A stretch of DNA of 35,956 nt. It comes from an uncultured Clostridia bacterium (GTDB lineage: Bacteria > Bacillota > Clostridia > TANB77 > CAG-508). Shown here piece after piece: positions 21,794-30,877 of the stretch. The stretch is taken from the NCBI GenBank assembly GCA_947626865.1, contig CANQTZ010000006.1, forward strand, positions 1 through 35,956, in the 5' to 3' direction. Position 1 is the first letter of the stretch. Each line of letters begins with the position of its first letter. The notes beneath the pieces are model-generated. The model worked only from the letters and a program-made list of their open reading frames with translations, made no database searches and was not told the origin of the DNA. The translations under genes were made by a program, and so were the position numbers.

Positions 21794-22732
21794 TTATTTT
21801 GCATATAAATTTAATACATTTTCTAATGTTTCACAATTATTAATATTCAAAATAGTAATTTCCTTTTCTGTATTTAGTCTTTTTACAAAACCAGATAAAG
21901 TTTTACCGAGGTCCAATTTCTATAAAAGTATCGACTCCCATTTGTAACATTGTTTCTAAACTTTTAGAAAATCTAACAGGACTAATAATATGTTTTGCTA
22001 ATATTTCTTTTACATTATCGTTTTTCGTATATACTGTTCCATCTAGATTTTTAACTACATCGATTGCAAAATCATGAATAGCAACTGTTTCTAGTTCTTT
22101 TGCAAAAGCTTTAGAAGCTTCTTCTAATTTTGCTGTATGAAAAGGTCCTGCTGTTTTTAGTACTCTTACTTTTTTGGCACCTAATTCTTTGGCAATTATT
22201 TCCGCTTCTTCGACAGCTTGTTTTTCTCCTGAAATTACAATTTGACCTGTTGTATTGAAATTAGCAGGAACTACAAATCCACTTTTTACTTTTTTACATA
22301 CTTCTTCTACCTGCTCTTCTGCCATTCCCATAATAGCTGCCATTAGCCATTCTCCATCTGGTAACAACTCTTGCATATACTGTCCTCTTTTTTGTACAAG
22401 CTTAACTCCTTCTGAAAAGTCAATTGCCCCACTATAAATTAAAGCACTATATTCTCCTAAGCTAAGTCCGACAAGCAGAGTCTGCTTTTATTCCATTTTG
22501 TTTTAAAATCTCTAAAATTCCTAAACTCATCGTTAAAATACAAAGTTGCGTATTTTTGGTTTCATTTAAAACTTCTTCTTCTCCGCTTAAAAGTCATATT
22601 TGCAACATCTACATTTGTTAATTCTTCAACCTTTTTATAGACTTTACGTACTTCCTCATATTTTTCATACAAGTCTTGCCCCATTCCTATGCTTTGAGAA
22701 CCTTGCCCTGGAAATAAAAAACCTATTTTCAT
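21794..22732 (-). CDS. fabD: Malonyl-CoA:ACP transacylase FabD requiring three +1 shifts at CGG (22583-22585, 22468-22470, 21906-21908)
   Basis: Reconstructed MKIGFLFPGQGSQSIGMG...MTFK(C)GEEEVLNETKNTQLCIL...KADSAC(C)GLSLGEYSALIYSGA...DTFIEIGP(C)GKTLSGFVKRLNTEKEITILNINNCETLENVLNLYAK; 939 nt minus 3 = 312 codons. Confidence 0.95.
21905..21908 (-). other. Inferred +1 frameshift / CGGT quadruplet read as Gly (fabD third site)
   Basis: ATT GGA CCT (C)GGT AAA ACT TTA TCT; unshifted frame gives CCT CGG TAA stop. Confidence 0.85.
22467..22470 (-). other. Inferred +1 frameshift / CGGA quadruplet read as Gly (fabD second site)
   Basis: TCT GCT TGT (C)GGA CTT AGC TTA GGA GAA; first Gly of the nucleophile-elbow GxSxG motif; unshifted gives ACT TAG stop. 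Confidence 0.85.
22582..22585 (-). other. Inferred +1 frameshift / CGGA quadruplet read as Gly (fabD first site)
   Basis: ACT TTT AAG (C)GGA GAA GAA GAA GTT TTA AAT GAA ACC. Confidence 0.85.
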
Positions 22733-22733
22733 T

Positions 22734-23322
22734 CTAAACCTTTCCTTTCTCAATTCTTTTTATTAATTTATTTTCCCATTCATTGCAAAATTGGGTAATT
22801 ACTTTTTTGTTATCTACCTCAATATTAAATTCATTTTTAATGGAAGTTGCAATTTCACAAATTTCGTTTTTGAATTTTTGTTGATTGGTATTAATGCCAA
22901 TACCAACTACCATATAACTTACCATTTTACAATTTGATTTTGTTTCAACTAAAATGCCACCTATCTTTTTTCCCTTATATACGATATCATTGGGAAATTT
23001 GATTTCTAAAGAAATACCATATAAATTCTTAAAAACTTCTATTATTGTCTCTGTAATTTCAATGGTAATTCCTTCTAACTTGGAAATTTCGCAATTTACA
23101 TTAAGGAAAAAAGAAATTGCAATATTGTTTGTTTCATCGGTGTACCATGTATTTCCATGTGTTCCGTTTTCCCTGTGTTTGAATATCTGCTATAACCATA
23201 GTTCCATTTTGAATTGTATTTTGCTTAATCCTTCTCCAAACTTCTAATTGTGTTGAATCAATCTCTGGAAAATGAATAATATTTTTACCTAAAAATTTGG
23301 TTTTTAAATTTGGCAATTCCAT
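22734..23322 (-). CDS. birA: Biotin--[acetyl-CoA-carboxylase] ligase, one +1 shift at CGG 23164-23166
   Basis: Joins as IHFPEIDSTQLEVWRRI...VIADIQTQGK(C)GTHGNTWYTDETNNIAISFFLNVN...IKFPNDIVYKGKKIGGILVETKSNCKMVSYMVVGIGINTNQQ; 589 nt minus 1 = 196 codons. Confidence 0.94.
23163..23166 (-). other. Inferred +1 frameshift / CGGA quadruplet read as Gly (birA)
   Basis: CAG GGA AAA (C)GGA ACA CAT GGA AAT ACA TGG; lies in the biotin-binding GRGRRG-type loop. Confidence 0.85.
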
Positions 23323-25040
23323 TGTGTTTCCTCTTTCTGAATTTTGTCTAAATTATTTTGCCTTTTTATTTTATTGGTTGTTGTTTTAATTAATGGTTCT
23401 TGTGTTACAATAATTCCTCTAATCGCTTTATATTGTGGCATTGTTTTATTGATTTCTTTAATTTTATTATTAAGCGCTTGATATATTTCTTCCTTTTTCT
23501 TTATCTTGTAGCTATCTTCCACAATTTCCTGATTATAAACCAGTTTTGCAAATATTTTGATATCATTTTTGTCTTCTGACATTTGTTTTCCAAATACAAA
23601 AGATTCTTCAATTCCTTCAATTCTATTTATTAAATTTTCCATTTCTTCTGGAAAAATATTTTTTCCATTTTTTAATACAATTACACTTTTCTTTCTACCA
23701 CAAATAAAAATATATCCTTCTTCATCAATTCTTGCTAAGTCACCTGTATAAAACCAGCCATCTACTAGTGCTTTGTTAGTATCTACCTTATTTCCAAAAT
23801 ATCCTAACATAACACTTGGACCTTGCACAACTAACTCGCCAATTCCTTCTTTGTTTGGATTTACAATTTTTGCTTTTACACTAGGAACCGCTTTTCCAAT
23901 AGAACCAACCTTATGATATTTTTTTGTGCCAATAGCAACTACTGGCGAAGTTTCTGTTAATCCATAACCTTGCACTAAATTGAAACCTAGCAATCTATAT
24001 TTTTCTTCAATTCCTGCATCTAAACTTGCTGCTCCACTGATTAATAACTTTACATTTCCACCTAGCATATCTTGTATTTCTTTGAAAACTTCTTTTCTTT
24101 TTTCTATACTACTATTTCTATACTGTTCTTCTTTTTGTATGGTCTCTTCTATTTTTCCTTGTTTTTCTAATTGCCTATAAATTTGTTTAAAAATTCGCTC
24201 ATATATAGCTGGTACAGATGCCATAACAGATACTTTGTATTCTTTCATATTCTCTGGAATATGTCTCATTCCATCACAAAATACAGTTTTTGCTCCTCTA
24301 TATAAAGCAAATAGAAATCCAACTGTGCACTCAAATACATGATGTAATGGTAAAAATGATAAAAAAACATCTTCACAATTAACATCTAAAATAGATGCAA
24401 TATCCATTAAGTTAGAACATATATTGCTGTGAGATAGTGCTACTATTTTAGAAGCCGAAGTTGTTCCAGAAGTAAATAGCATAATGCTCATTTTTTGATT
24501 GTCAATTGGTGCTTCTATAAAGGTTCTATTTCCTGATTGTATTAATTTTTTGCCTACTTTTATTAATTCTTTTTCAGAATAATTTCCGTTTTTGTGTTCT
24601 TCTAAGTCCATAGATATTAAATGTTTTAATTTTCCAATCCCTGAATTTTTGGCATTTTCTAAGATTGGTTCATATATTTCAGAATAAAAAATTGCTTCTA
24701 CTTCAGAACGTTCAATAAGATTTTGTAATTCGTTTGCTGGTAAAGATTTATCCAGCGGAACTACAATTCCTACACCACAAACAATTGCTAAATATGCAAT
24801 TTCCCATTCTAGCCTATTTTCTCCTATTACAGCAATTCTTTTTCCTTGTAACCCCATATTAATTAATGCTGTTCCTAGTGCATCAATTTTTTCTCTTACT
24901 TCTTTATGGGTTATGTTTTGATATGTATTATCTTCTTTTTTTATTTGATATGCTATTTTATTAGCATATTCTTTTCCAGATTTTTTTAACATGTCTTTTA
25001 AATCTGTTATTTTTGTATATTCATATAATCTTTCACTCAT
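23304..25040 (-). CDS. AMP-dependent synthetase / long-chain acyl-CoA ligase (FadD-like), paralogue 1
   Basis: MLFTSGTTSASKIVALSHSNI, VQGYGLTETSPVVAIG, DGWFYTGDLARIDEEGYIFICGRKKSVIVLKNGKNIFPEE. Confidence 0.93.
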   Translation of the reverse strand: MSERLYEYTKITDLKDMLKKSGKEYANKIAYQIKKEDNTYQNITHKEVREKIDALGTALINMGLQGKRIAVIGENRLEWEIAYLAIVCGVGIVVPLDKSLPANELQNLIERSEVEAIFYSEIYEPILENAKNSGIGKLKHLISMDLEEHKNGNYSEKELIKVGKKLIQSGNRTFIEAPIDNQKMSIMLFTSGTTSASKIVALSHSNICSNLMDIASILDVNCEDVFLSFLPLHHVFECTVGFLFALYRGAKTVFCDGMRHIPENMKEYKVSVMASVPAIYERIFKQIYRQLEKQGKIEETIQKEEQYRNSSIEKRKEVFKEIQDMLGGNVKLLISGAASLDAGIEEKYRLLGFNLVQGYGLTETSPVVAIGTKKYHKVGSIGKAVPSVKAKIVNPNKEGIGELVVQGPSVMLGYFGNKVDTNKALVDGWFYTGDLARIDEEGYIFICGRKKSVIVLKNGKNIFPEEMENLINRIEGIEESFVFGKQMSEDKNDIKIFAKLVYNQEIVEDSYKIKKKEEIYQALNNKIKEINKTMPQYKAIRGIIVTQEPLIKTTTNKIKRQNNLDKIQKEETQWNCQI

Positions 25041-25095
25041 AATTTTCTCCTTGTAGTTTGTTATCTTATTATTTATATCATAAATTTGGCAAAAA

Positions 25096-25127
25096 TAAAA
25101 TTAGACTGACCTCTCAGTCTAATTTTT
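25096..25127 (-). terminator. Intrinsic terminator downstream of RNA methyltransferase gene
   Basis: aaaattagactgacctctcagtctaattttt; minus strand ends in TTTTATTTTT. Confidence 0.8.
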
Positions 25128-25129
25128 AG

Positions 25130-25393
25130 TGTCGCATTGGGGACGTTTCTTTTCCGACATTTTTGTCGTATTGGGGACAGTGTCGCATTGGGGACGTTTC
25201 CTTTTCGACATTCTTGTCGTATTAGGGACACATCTTAACATATAGACATATTACATAATTATTTATATTAGTAATTATATTGCATAAATTAAATTAGGAT
25301 GTTAAGATGTGTCCCTAATACGACAAGAATGTCGAAAAGGAAACGTCCCCAATGCGACAAAAATGTCGGAAAAGAAACGTCCCCAATGCGACA
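25130..25393. repeat. Composite REP-like palindrome (nested inverted repeat; 61-bp perfect inner arms)
   Basis: 25181-25241 is the exact reverse complement of 25299-25359; outer arms tgtcgcattggggacgtttcttttccgacatttt also match inversely. Confidence 0.93.
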
Positions 25394-25394
25394 A

Positions 25395-26297
25395 TTAAAC
25401 TTTTCTTATTTTAGCAATAAAAAAGCCTTCATATAATTCATTTGGACAAACACATATTGTTCCTTTAATCTTCGTAGGTAAAATTGGAATGTCATTTATT
25501 TGTTGCATTTCTATAGGAACAATTTCAGCTTTTTGATTTTTTAATACTTTTTGAATTACCTCTTCATTTTCACAAGATAAAACAGAACAAGTAGAATATA
25601 TCATTTCCTCACCTATTTTCAATATATTAATTGCTTTTTTAAGCATTGCTACTTGCAAAAGTATAGAATTTTCAATTAATTTTGGAGTAAATGTTTCTTT
25701 CAACTGTTTATCTTGCATTTGTAAAGTTCCACTACCACTACACGGCGCATCTAGTAATATTTGGTCAAAAGAGAAAAAATCATCTATCTTTCTTGCATCT
25801 TGTACCATTACATAAACATTTGCTCCTTGTTTTTCAATATTATATTTTAGTCGTTCTGCTCTAATTTTGTTTTTTTCACAAGCTGTGATATTAGCTTTAT
25901 TATCAGTCATTGCTGCTATTTGTGTAGTTTTGCCCCCTGGAGCTGCTGCCATATCCAAAATATCTGCTCCTTGTCTTGGTTTTAAGAAGATTGCAGGTAA
26001 CATTGATGATAAACTTTGTAAATAAATTTTTCCTTGTTTATATATTTCTAAATCTTGTATTACTTTTTTTGAAACATTTTTTATTATAAAGGCTTCGTTA
26101 CTCCATTTGGCTTTTTCATATTCTATTTTTTCTTGTTTTAAAACATTTTCTATTTCTTCTGATTGACTTTTCAAAGTGTTTACACGAAAGGTCGTAAATC
26201 GTTTATTTTCGTATCCTTTCAATATTTCTTCTGTTAGTTCTTGTCCATATTGTTCTTCTAACATTTCTACTAAAAATTTTGGTATATTATTATTCAT
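25395..26297 (-). CDS. RsmB/NOP (NOL1/NOP2/Sun) family class I SAM-dependent RNA m5C methyltransferase
   Basis: DILDMAAAPGGKTTQIAAMTDN, ILLDAPCSGSGTLQ, YSTCSVLSCENEEVIQ. Confidence 0.92.
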   Translation of the reverse strand: MNNNIPKFLVEMLEEQYGQELTEEILKGYENKRFTTFRVNTLKSQSEEIENVLKQEKIEYEKAKWSNEAFIIKNVSKKVIQDLEIYKQGKIYLQSLSSMLPAIFLKPRQGADILDMAAAPGGKTTQIAAMTDNKANITACEKNKIRAERLKYNIEKQGANVYVMVQDARKIDDFFSFDQILLDAPCSGSGTLQMQDKQLKETFTPKLIENSILLQVAMLKKAINILKIGEEMIYSTCSVLSCENEEVIQKVLKNQKAEIVPIEMQQINDIPILPTKIKGTICVCPNELYEGFFIAKIRKV

Positions 26298-26325
26298 TTT
26301 TTCTCCTTCTATATATAAAAACAAA

Positions 26326-26468
26326 GTTACAGTTCCTTCGCCTTTTTAAAATCTATTTTTACTTTATAAAATGACAATTTATAAAGACATGCCAATTATT
26401 GTCTTTTGCACGCAACCTATAAAAAACTAAAGCAAAAATAAATTTTTTAAGCTATTTAGAACTGTAAC
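26326..26468. repeat. Possible degenerate inverted-repeat element
   Basis: gttacagttc (26326-26335) and gaactgtaac (26459-26468) perfect 10-bp inverted ends around an AT-rich non-coding segment. Confidence 0.35.
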
Positions 26469-26605
26469 ACTAATTATTATTTGCTTATTTTTTTACACTT
26501 ATTCTTTTTTATATCATATATTATTATTTTTTACAATATTTTCTTCCATTTCATTTGACTATAACTTTTCAGTATGATATATTGAATTAAGAGGTGAATT
26601 TTTTA

Positions 26606-26959
26606 ATGGAACATTGGACAATTAATGATTATAAAAACTTTACAGATGGCAGTAAGAAAAAAAGCAAATATCGAGCAACTAAAGTTTCTATTGATGGCCA
26701 TACTTTTGATAGTCAAAAAGAAGCAGATTATTATTGCGAATTAAAATTGAGATTACAAGGAAAACAAATTAATGGCTTTTGTTTACAGCCAACTTTTATT
26801 TTAGCTCCTGGCTTAAAATATAAAGCTGATTTTATTATTTTTCACAAAGATAATTCAACTGAAGTTATAGATGTCAAAGGATTTAAAACAAAAGAATATA
26901 TTGCTAAGAAAAAAGTTTTTGAAGATAAATTCAATTTAAAAATAACAGAAATAGAATAA
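26606..26959 (+). CDS. DUF1064-like small protein (phage-type nuclease-like fold)
   Basis: KYRATKVSIDGHTFDSQKEADYYCELKLRLQGKQINGFCLQPTFILAPGLKYKADFIIFHKDNSTEVIDVKGFKTKEYIAKKKVF. Confidence 0.85.
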   Translation: MEHWTINDYKNFTDGSKKKSKYRATKVSIDGHTFDSQKEADYYCELKLRLQGKQINGFCLQPTFILAPGLKYKADFIIFHKDNSTEVIDVKGFKTKEYIAKKKVFEDKFNLKITEIE

Positions 26960-26988
26960 GGATTATGAGGTTTTCTCACAATCCTTAT
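26956..26988. terminator. Bidirectional terminator overlapping 3' ends of convergent genes
   Basis: ataaggattatgaggttttctcacaatccttat. Confidence 0.75.
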
Positions 26989-28708
26989 TTAAAATCTGTT
27001 TTATTTCTTCATTTCTTTTTACTTTCTTTGTTGTTGTTTTTATTAATTCTTTATCTGTTAATATCATATTTTTTATATACTTATATGGAGGAAATGTTTT
27101 ATTAATTTCTTTTATTTTTTGCCATATAATAGCCTCTAATTCTTCCATTTTAATATTTGGATATTTTTCATTTACAACTTCCTTATCATAAACTACTTTT
27201 ACAGAAAGTTTTACATCATTTTTATCTTTTGAGTCTGGCATACCATAAACTAAACATTCTTGAACTTCTTCTAGCCTATTGATTAATGTTTCTATTTCTT
27301 CCGGAAATACCTTTTTTCCATTTTTTAGAACAATCATATCCTTTTTTCTTCCTGTTAAAAATAAATATCCCTCTTTATCAAAATATGCTAAATCTCCTGT
27401 ATAAAACCATCCATCTTTTAATACTTGATTTGTTGCTTCTTCATTTTCATAATAACCAAGCATAATATTTGGTCCTTTTATTCGAATCTCTCCCACTCCT
27501 TGTTCATCTTGATTGACTAATTCTAATTCTACATTTTCCATTGCAAAACCAATTGAACCATATTTAACTTTTTTACAATTTTCTGCTGCAATTACTGGGG
27601 ATGTTTCTGTTAACCCATATCCTTGCACTACTTTTATACCCAATTCATTAAAACCTTGTGCTACTTTTTTATCAAGCGGTGCGCCACCAGAAATTACAAA
27701 TCTTAGGTTTCCTCCTAATTCATCTAGTATTTCCTTAAATAATTTTTTTCTAATATCTATATGTAATTTTAATAATATATTGCTTATTTTTTTAGCTAAA
27801 TTAACTATTTTGGTTTTACCTTTTTTATTAATTCCTTGCTCTATCTTTTTATAAATCGCTTCAACTAATAAAGGTACTCCAACAAAAACAGATACCTTGT
27901 ATTCTTTTAGATTTTGTGCAATATAACGTAGTCCATCAGGAAATACTGTTGTAACTCCAAATGCAAGCATAACTATCAAACAAGTAGAACCAAAAATATG
28001 ATGAAATGGCAAAAACGCTATGTTTACATCTTCTTTTCTAATATCTTCTACTAATTGCATACTATATACATTAGAAGCAATATTATTTTGCGAAAGCATA
28101 ACTGCTTTTGATTGTGCTGTGGTCCCTGATGTAAATAATAATATGTTCATTTTATAACTATCTATTTGCGCTTCTATGTATTCTTTATTTCCTTGCTCAA
28201 TTTTTTCTTTGCCTTGTTCCTTCAATTCTGGAATTGATATATACCCTTCTTCTTTTGACATGCAGATGTAATTTTTAACATTAGTTTTTCCTCGTTCTTG
28301 AATTTCTTTTATATTTTCTACATATTTTTCATCAAACACTAATACATCTGCTTTGCTTCTTGCTAAACAGCTTTCTAATTCATCTACTTGTAATTCTTTG
28401 TCTAGCGGAATGCTGACTATTCCACCTAATAAATTTGCTAGATGAGTAATAACCCATTCATAACGATTTCTACCCACAATAGCTATTCTTTTATTTTGAT
28501 ATCCAAGTTCATAAAATTTGGTCCCAAGATAATTAACTTCTTCTAATAATTTTTTGTAGCTTATATTTTCATAAGTTGTTTCTTGATTATCTTTATGCTT
28601 TATTGTAAAAGCTGTTTTTTCATTGTACTTTTGGACTGATGCATAAATTAATTCCTTAACATTTTTATATTCCTTTGCTTCAAAGTACTTTTCTTTTTCC
28701 ATATACAA
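26963..28708 (-). CDS. AMP-dependent synthetase / long-chain acyl-CoA ligase (FadD-like), paralogue 2
   Basis: LLFTSGTTAQSKAVMLSQNNI, VQGYGLTETSPVIAAE, DGWFYTGDLAYFDKEGYLFLTGRKKDMIVLKNGKKVFPEE. Confidence 0.93.
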   Translation of the reverse strand: MYMEKEKYFEAKEYKNVKELIYASVQKYNEKTAFTIKHKDNQETTYENISYKKLLEEVNYLGTKFYELGYQNKRIAIVGRNRYEWVITHLANLLGGIVSIPLDKELQVDELESCLARSKADVLVFDEKYVENIKEIQERGKTNVKNYICMSKEEGYISIPELKEQGKEKIEQGNKEYIEAQIDSYKMNILLFTSGTTAQSKAVMLSQNNIASNVYSMQLVEDIRKEDVNIAFLPFHHIFGSTCLIVMLAFGVTTVFPDGLRYIAQNLKEYKVSVFVGVPLLVEAIYKKIEQGINKKGKTKIVNLAKKISNILLKLHIDIRKKLFKEILDELGGNLRFVISGGAPLDKKVAQGFNELGIKVVQGYGLTETSPVIAAENCKKVKYGSIGFAMENVELELVNQDEQGVGEIRIKGPNIMLGYYENEEATNQVLKDGWFYTGDLAYFDKEGYLFLTGRKKDMIVLKNGKKVFPEEIETLINRLEEVQECLVYGMPDSKDKNDVKLSVKVVYDKEVVNEKYPNIKMEELEAIIWQKIKEINKTFPPYKYIKNMILTDKELIKTTTKKVKRNEEIKQILNKDCEKTS

Positions 28709-28819
28709 TCCCTCTTCTCAATCCTAGTATTAATTACTAGATTACCACATCTAAAATATGTTGTCAAGTAGTTGACGCCTCATTCTAAAAGTGTTATTAT
28801 TACATTTAGAGGTGATTAC

Positions 28820-29323
28820 GTGGAAAAGGAAATAATAAGCAATTTTCATTTACCCAGATGGAATGAACTTCCTACTATTGATTTATATATTGATCAATTA
28901 GTTTCTTTGTTAGAACAATATTTATCTGGTTATATAACTAATGACAACGAAAAGGATGATAAAATTATTACTAAAACCATGATTAACAACTATGTTAAGC
29001 ATAATGTTTTAAAATCTCCTGTTAATAAAAAATATAATCGTGAACATATAGCATCTTTATTTGTTATTTTTACTTTAAAACAAGTTTATAGTATAAATGA
29101 TATAAAAAAATTAATCCATTTAGCAGTTGAAACTTCTCCTATTGAACAAGCTTATGACCGCTTTTGTGCTGAGCTAGAAAAAGCTATTCGCATTGTTTTT
29201 GCCGAAAAGCATTATATAAAAAGCAATAAACTTTCACAAGAACAATATATTTTAAGAAATGTTGTGCAATCTTTTGCGAATAAATTATATGTTCAAAAAG
29301 TTTATTTAAAATATTCTAGTTGA
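28820..29323 (+). CDS. DUF1836 domain-containing protein
   Basis: HLPRWNELPTIDLYIDQLVSLLEQYLSGYI...TKTMINNYVKHNVLKSPVNKKYNREHIASLFVIFTLKQVYSINDIK; GTG start after gaggtgattac. Confidence 0.85.
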   Translation: MEKEIISNFHLPRWNELPTIDLYIDQLVSLLEQYLSGYITNDNEKDDKIITKTMINNYVKHNVLKSPVNKKYNREHIASLFVIFTLKQVYSINDIKKLIHLAVETSPIEQAYDRFCAELEKAIRIVFAEKHYIKSNKLSQEQYILRNVVQSFANKLYVQKVYLKYSS

Positions 29324-29378
29324 CAAATTGCTACTTTTTCTTTAAAATAGTATAGAATAAATTTAAGGAGGAACTATT

Positions 29379-30236
29379 ATGTCTGATATTATATCATACT
29401 TATTTGACACAAAAGCAATAAAATTTTGCGAAGAAAACAAACCATTTTTCCTAACATCTGGAACTATTTCGCCATATTTTGTAAATACACATTTTTTATA
29501 TGGAGATGAACAATCAGCAGTAGAATTTTTATCTTATATTGATGATTTTCTTAGCAATCGACCAACATTACCAAAAGAAATTTTTGATAAAGAATTGAAG
29601 CAATATGAAAATAATAACATTTATAAATTTACAATAGACACTATGGTAAATGCCATTACTTCAAAAGTTAATATTGAAGAAATTGACTATATTTCTGGTG
29701 GAGAAAGAAGAGATTGGTATTTTTCTAATATGATTGCATATTTATTAAAGAAACCTCATATTACTGTATTTAAAGATTTAGAAACTTTCGTTAGTCCTTA
29801 TGATTTCTCTTCTTCTGAAAAAATAACAAGTATTGAAGGAAAAAATGTATTACATGTAACTGATTTAGTAACAATTGCATCTAGTTATGTTCGTTCATGG
29901 ATTCCAGCAATTAAAAACTTAAATGGAAATTTGCTATGGACATGCTATGTAGTAGATAGAAAACAAGGTGGAACAGAAATTATTGAAAAGGAAGGAATTC
30001 AAACTATTCCTATTGTTTTATTAGATAATTCACTTTTTGAAAAAGCTTTTTCTTTAGGAATTATTAATAAAGCACAATTAGAAATGTTAAAAGATTTTAC
30101 TAATGATCCTTATACAACTATGAGAGAATTTTTAATAAATCATCCAGAATTTATTGAAAATGCACTTAATTCTTCTGATGAAAAAACTTTAAAAAGAGTT
30201 AAACTTTTAACTGAACAAAATTTATATAATTTATAA
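29379..30236 (+). CDS. Orotate phosphoribosyltransferase-like protein
   Basis: FFLTSGTISPYFVNTHFLYG, DYISGGERRDWYFSNMIAYLLKKPHITVFKD, GKNVLHVTDLVTIASSYV. Confidence 0.8.
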   Translation: MSDIISYLFDTKAIKFCEENKPFFLTSGTISPYFVNTHFLYGDEQSAVEFLSYIDDFLSNRPTLPKEIFDKELKQYENNNIYKFTIDTMVNAITSKVNIEEIDYISGGERRDWYFSNMIAYLLKKPHITVFKDLETFVSPYDFSSSEKITSIEGKNVLHVTDLVTIASSYVRSWIPAIKNLNGNLLWTCYVVDRKQGGTEIIEKEGIQTIPIVLLDNSLFEKAFSLGIINKAQLEMLKDFTNDPYTTMREFLINHPEFIENALNSSDEKTLKRVKLLTEQNLYNL

Positions 30237-30242
30237 AATAGT

Positions 30243-30281
30243 AAAAAAAAGATAATATTTTCTAAATATTATCTTTTTTTA
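30243..30281. terminator. Intrinsic terminator
   Basis: aaaaaaaagataatattttctaaatattatcttttttt. Confidence 0.85.
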
Positions 30282-30292
30282 ATATAATTTTT

Positions 30293-30694
30293 TTATATAT
30301 TTCTATATTCTTTTATTTTTCTATATGCATATACAGCTGAAATTCCAAATACTACTACTAACATTGCTACTGGAATAGAATCTTCAATACCTGTTTTTGG
30401 TAAATTATTGTTGTTATAAATACTTCCATTAGTTGTACCATTTGTGTTAGCATTATTTGACCTATTTGAGTTAGATGAACCATTTGTATTAGTTCCATTC
30501 GTATTGATTCCATTTGTGTTAGTTCCACCTGCTGAATTTCCAGTATTAGTATTTCCTGAACCAGTATTTCTAGTAAGTTCTCCTGTTAAATCTGTAACAT
30601 TATTGTCTGCTGCAAATACATTAGTGCTAAACATCATAACCATTACACTCATTACTAAAATTGAAAATACTTTGATTAAATTTGATTTTTTCAT
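30293..30694 (-). CDS. Small secreted LPXTG-type protein with Asn/Thr/Gly repeats
   Basis: Signal peptide, GTNTNGINTNGTNTNG repeats, LPKTG followed by TM segment and positively charged tail. Confidence 0.85.
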   Translation of the reverse strand: MKKSNLIKVFSILVMSVMVMMFSTNVFAADNNVTDLTGELTRNTGSGNTNTGNSAGGTNTNGINTNGTNTNGSSNSNRSNNANTNGTTNGSIYNNNNLPKTGIEDSIPVAMLVVVFGISAVYAYRKIKEYRNI

Positions 30695-30877
30695 CTTTAC
30701 CTTCTCCTTACTTTTATATATTTCTTATTAGTATTATACAATCACCATTAATTATACTACTTTTTTCGATATAATTCAAGTGATTTTCAAAAAAATATAT
30801 AAATAAAATTAAAATTCTTTTGTTTTCATTATTATTTTAAACTTAAAAATAAAATATGTCAATACTTTTTTTAAAAA

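Noticed and set aside
15832-23322. Pseudogenes: accA, accC, fabF, fabD and birA all appear broken
   Set aside because: No other damage, same single-base rule at each break, conserved Gly restored in every case, and loss of all of these together would abolish fatty-acid synthesis by this pathway.
25130-25393. CRISPR array from repeated ggggac units
   Set aside because: Units alternate in orientation and lack regular unique spacers; no cas genes.
26606-26959. Prophage remnant, based on DUF1064
   Set aside because: Single gene with no other phage genes nearby.
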